From positions 62,001-126,000 of the forward strand of contig NZ_JAEQMY010000003.1 in the NCBI RefSeq assembly GCF_016743775.1: a stretch of DNA of 64,000 nt. Reading direction: 5' to 3'. Numbering within the stretch: position 1 is the stretch's first letter; each line of letters begins with the position of its first letter. Position numbers and translations under genes: made by a program. The notes beneath the pieces were generated by a model. That model had not been told where the DNA came from. It did no database searches and saw nothing but the letters and a program-made list of their open reading frames with translations. Source of the stretch: Microvirga aerilata (lineage in GTDB: Bacteria; Pseudomonadota; Alphaproteobacteria; Rhizobiales; Beijerinckiaceae). Positions 62,855 to 64,000 of this stretch are shown here, piece after piece.

Positions 62855-64000
62855 ATGGCCAACACACTGATCGGCCGGAAGCGCATTCGCAAGTTCTTCG
62901 GAAAAATCAAGGAAGTGGCGGAGATGCCGAACCTCATCGAGGTTCAGAAGGCATCTTACGACCAGTTCCTGATGGTCGAAGAACCAAAGGGTGGCCGGCC
63001 GGAAGAGGGCTTGCAAGCCGTCTTCAAATCGGTTTTCCCGATTTCGGACTTTTCGAATACTGCCCTGCTCGAATTCGTGAAGTACACGTTCGAGCCGCCG
63101 AAATACGACGTGGACGAGTGCCGTCAGCGGGGCATGACCTTCGCTGCGCCGCTCAAAGTCACGCTGCGCCTCATCGTGTTCGATGTGGACCCGGACACCG
63201 GCGCCCGCTCCGTGAAGGACATCAAGGAGCAGGACGTCTACATGGGCGACATGCCGCTCATGACCGACAACGGCACGTTCATCGTCAACGGCACCGAGCG
63301 TGTCATCGTCTCCCAGATGCACCGTTCGCCGGGCGTGTTCTTCGACCACGACAAGGGCAAGACCCATTCGTCGGGCAAGCTGCTGTTCGCCGCCCGCATC
63401 ATCCCGTATCGCGGCTCCTGGCTCGACATCGAGTTCGACGCCAAGGACATCGTCTATGCCCGTATCGACCGGAAGCGTAAGCTCCCGGCGACGTCGCTGC
63501 TCTATGCCCTGGGCCTCGACGGCGAGGAGATCCTCAACACCTTCTACAACCGGGTCATCTACACCCGGGCCAACGACGCCTGGACCGTGCCGTTCGATGC
63601 CGAGCGCATGAAGGGCTTCAAGGCCTCCGTGGACCTGATCGACGCCAAGACCGGCGAGGTCGTGCTCGAGGCCGGCAAGAAGCTGACCGCCCGCGCCGCC
63701 CGCCAGCTCGGCGAGAAGGGCCTGCAGAACCTGCGCGCCACGGACGAGGACCTCTACGGCCAGTACATCGCGGAAGACCTCGTGAACCCCTCGACCGGCG
63801 AAATCTACGCCGAGGCGGGCGACGAGATCACCGAGAAGATGCTGAAGGGTCTGGGCGAAGCTGGCTTCACCGAAATCCCGGTTCTCGACATCGACCACGT
63901 CACCATCGGCCCGTACATCCGCAACACGCTAGCCATCGACAAGGCATCCTCCCGCGAGGACGCCCTGTTCGACATCTACCGTGTGATGCGTCCGGGCGAG
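62855..64000 (+). CDS. rpoB: RNA polymerase beta subunit, N-terminal part (continues beyond window)
   Basis: The first 382 codons of rpoB are present and open to the window edge. The start ATG at 62855 begins [52 protein letters not shown]-like region (here [20 protein letters not shown]) and [17 protein letters not shown] are all conserved. The rifampicin-binding region lies beyond the window. The gene is transcribed with rplJL. Confidence 0.98.
   Translation, partial: MANTLIGRKRIRKFFGKIKEVAEMPNLIEVQKASYDQFLMVEEPKGGRPEEGLQAVFKSVFPISDFSNTALLEFVKYTFEPPKYDVDECRQRGMTFAAPLKVTLRLIVFDVDPDTGARSVKDIKEQDVYMGDMPLMTDNGTFIVNGTERVIVSQMHRSPGVFFDHDKGKTHSSGKLLFAARIIPYRGSWLDIEFDAKDIVYARIDRKRKLPATSLLYALGLDGEEILNTFYNRVIYTRANDAWTVPFDAERMKGFKASVDLIDAKTGEVVLEAGKKLTARAARQLGEKGLQNLRATDEDLYGQYIAEDLVNPSTGEIYAEAGDEITEKMLKGLGEAGFTEIPVLDIDHVTIGPYIRNTLAIDKASSREDALFDIYRVMRPGE

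Noticed and set aside
62711-63898. 395-codon minus-strand frame over rpoB
   Set aside because: Antisense to an unmistakable rpoB; no domain.

Overview
The window is GC-rich chromosomal DNA from an alphaproteobacterium. Usg, a DUF3126-type protein, a CHCC zinc-finger protein, a NepR anti-sigma factor, an Omp2b-type porin, a BTLCP transglutaminase-like peptidase and GGAAC-N16-CGTT promoters together point to Hyphomicrobiales (Rhizobiales). A Methylobacteriaceae genus such as Microvirga is my best guess from overall character, not a proven assignment. I see no phage, insertion sequence, CRISPR array or conjugation genes.

Layout. 0-12 kb holds housekeeping and signalling genes: usg (partial), exoD-like, PRC-barrel, radC, map, an FkbM methyltransferase, a KaiC-like ATPase overlapping a hybrid histidine kinase, sfsA, a CinA-type protein, xanthine phosphoribosyltransferase and an acyl-CoA/ACP synthetase. 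12-22.5 kb is an accessory, stress-flavoured region: a porin, many very short secreted or membrane proteins, a lone receiver domain, a NepR anti-sigma factor and a 1.2-kb-residue hybrid sensor kinase, ending at tRNA-Leu. 22.5-43.5 kb is mostly metabolic: FAD monooxygenase, hydrolase, enoyl-CoA hydratase, cysE, gamma-carbonic anhydrase, rhomboid, patatin, hisI-folE, Fe-S scaffold-yidD-thrS, a CBS-BON fusion and a YfhO-type membrane protein. 43.5-55.5 kb has a large RTX protein with a duplicated N-terminal module, a CoA-lyase/MaoC pair, nadK, cutA, two SpoU methyltransferases and an MHS transporter. 55.6-64 kb is the translation/transcription locus: tRNA-Tyr, tRNA-Gly, tuf, tRNA-Trp, secE, nusG, rplK, rplA, then a terminator and a decayed foreign-looking gene, then rplJ, rplL and rpoB (cut by the window end).

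How it fits together. The most coherent hidden layer is a dispersed general-stress signal. Near-consensus EcfG promoters (GGAAC-N16-C/GGTT) sit 24-75 nt upstream of several otherwise unexplained small genes, and a one-mismatch copy sits in front of the window's own nepR. Two hybrid histidine kinases share closely similar transmitter cores, one of them translationally coupled to a KaiC-like protein. The rplKA and rplJL-rpoB halves of the ribosomal cluster are separated by a strong terminator, an AT-rich pseudogene and a structured leader that looks like an L10 autoregulatory element.
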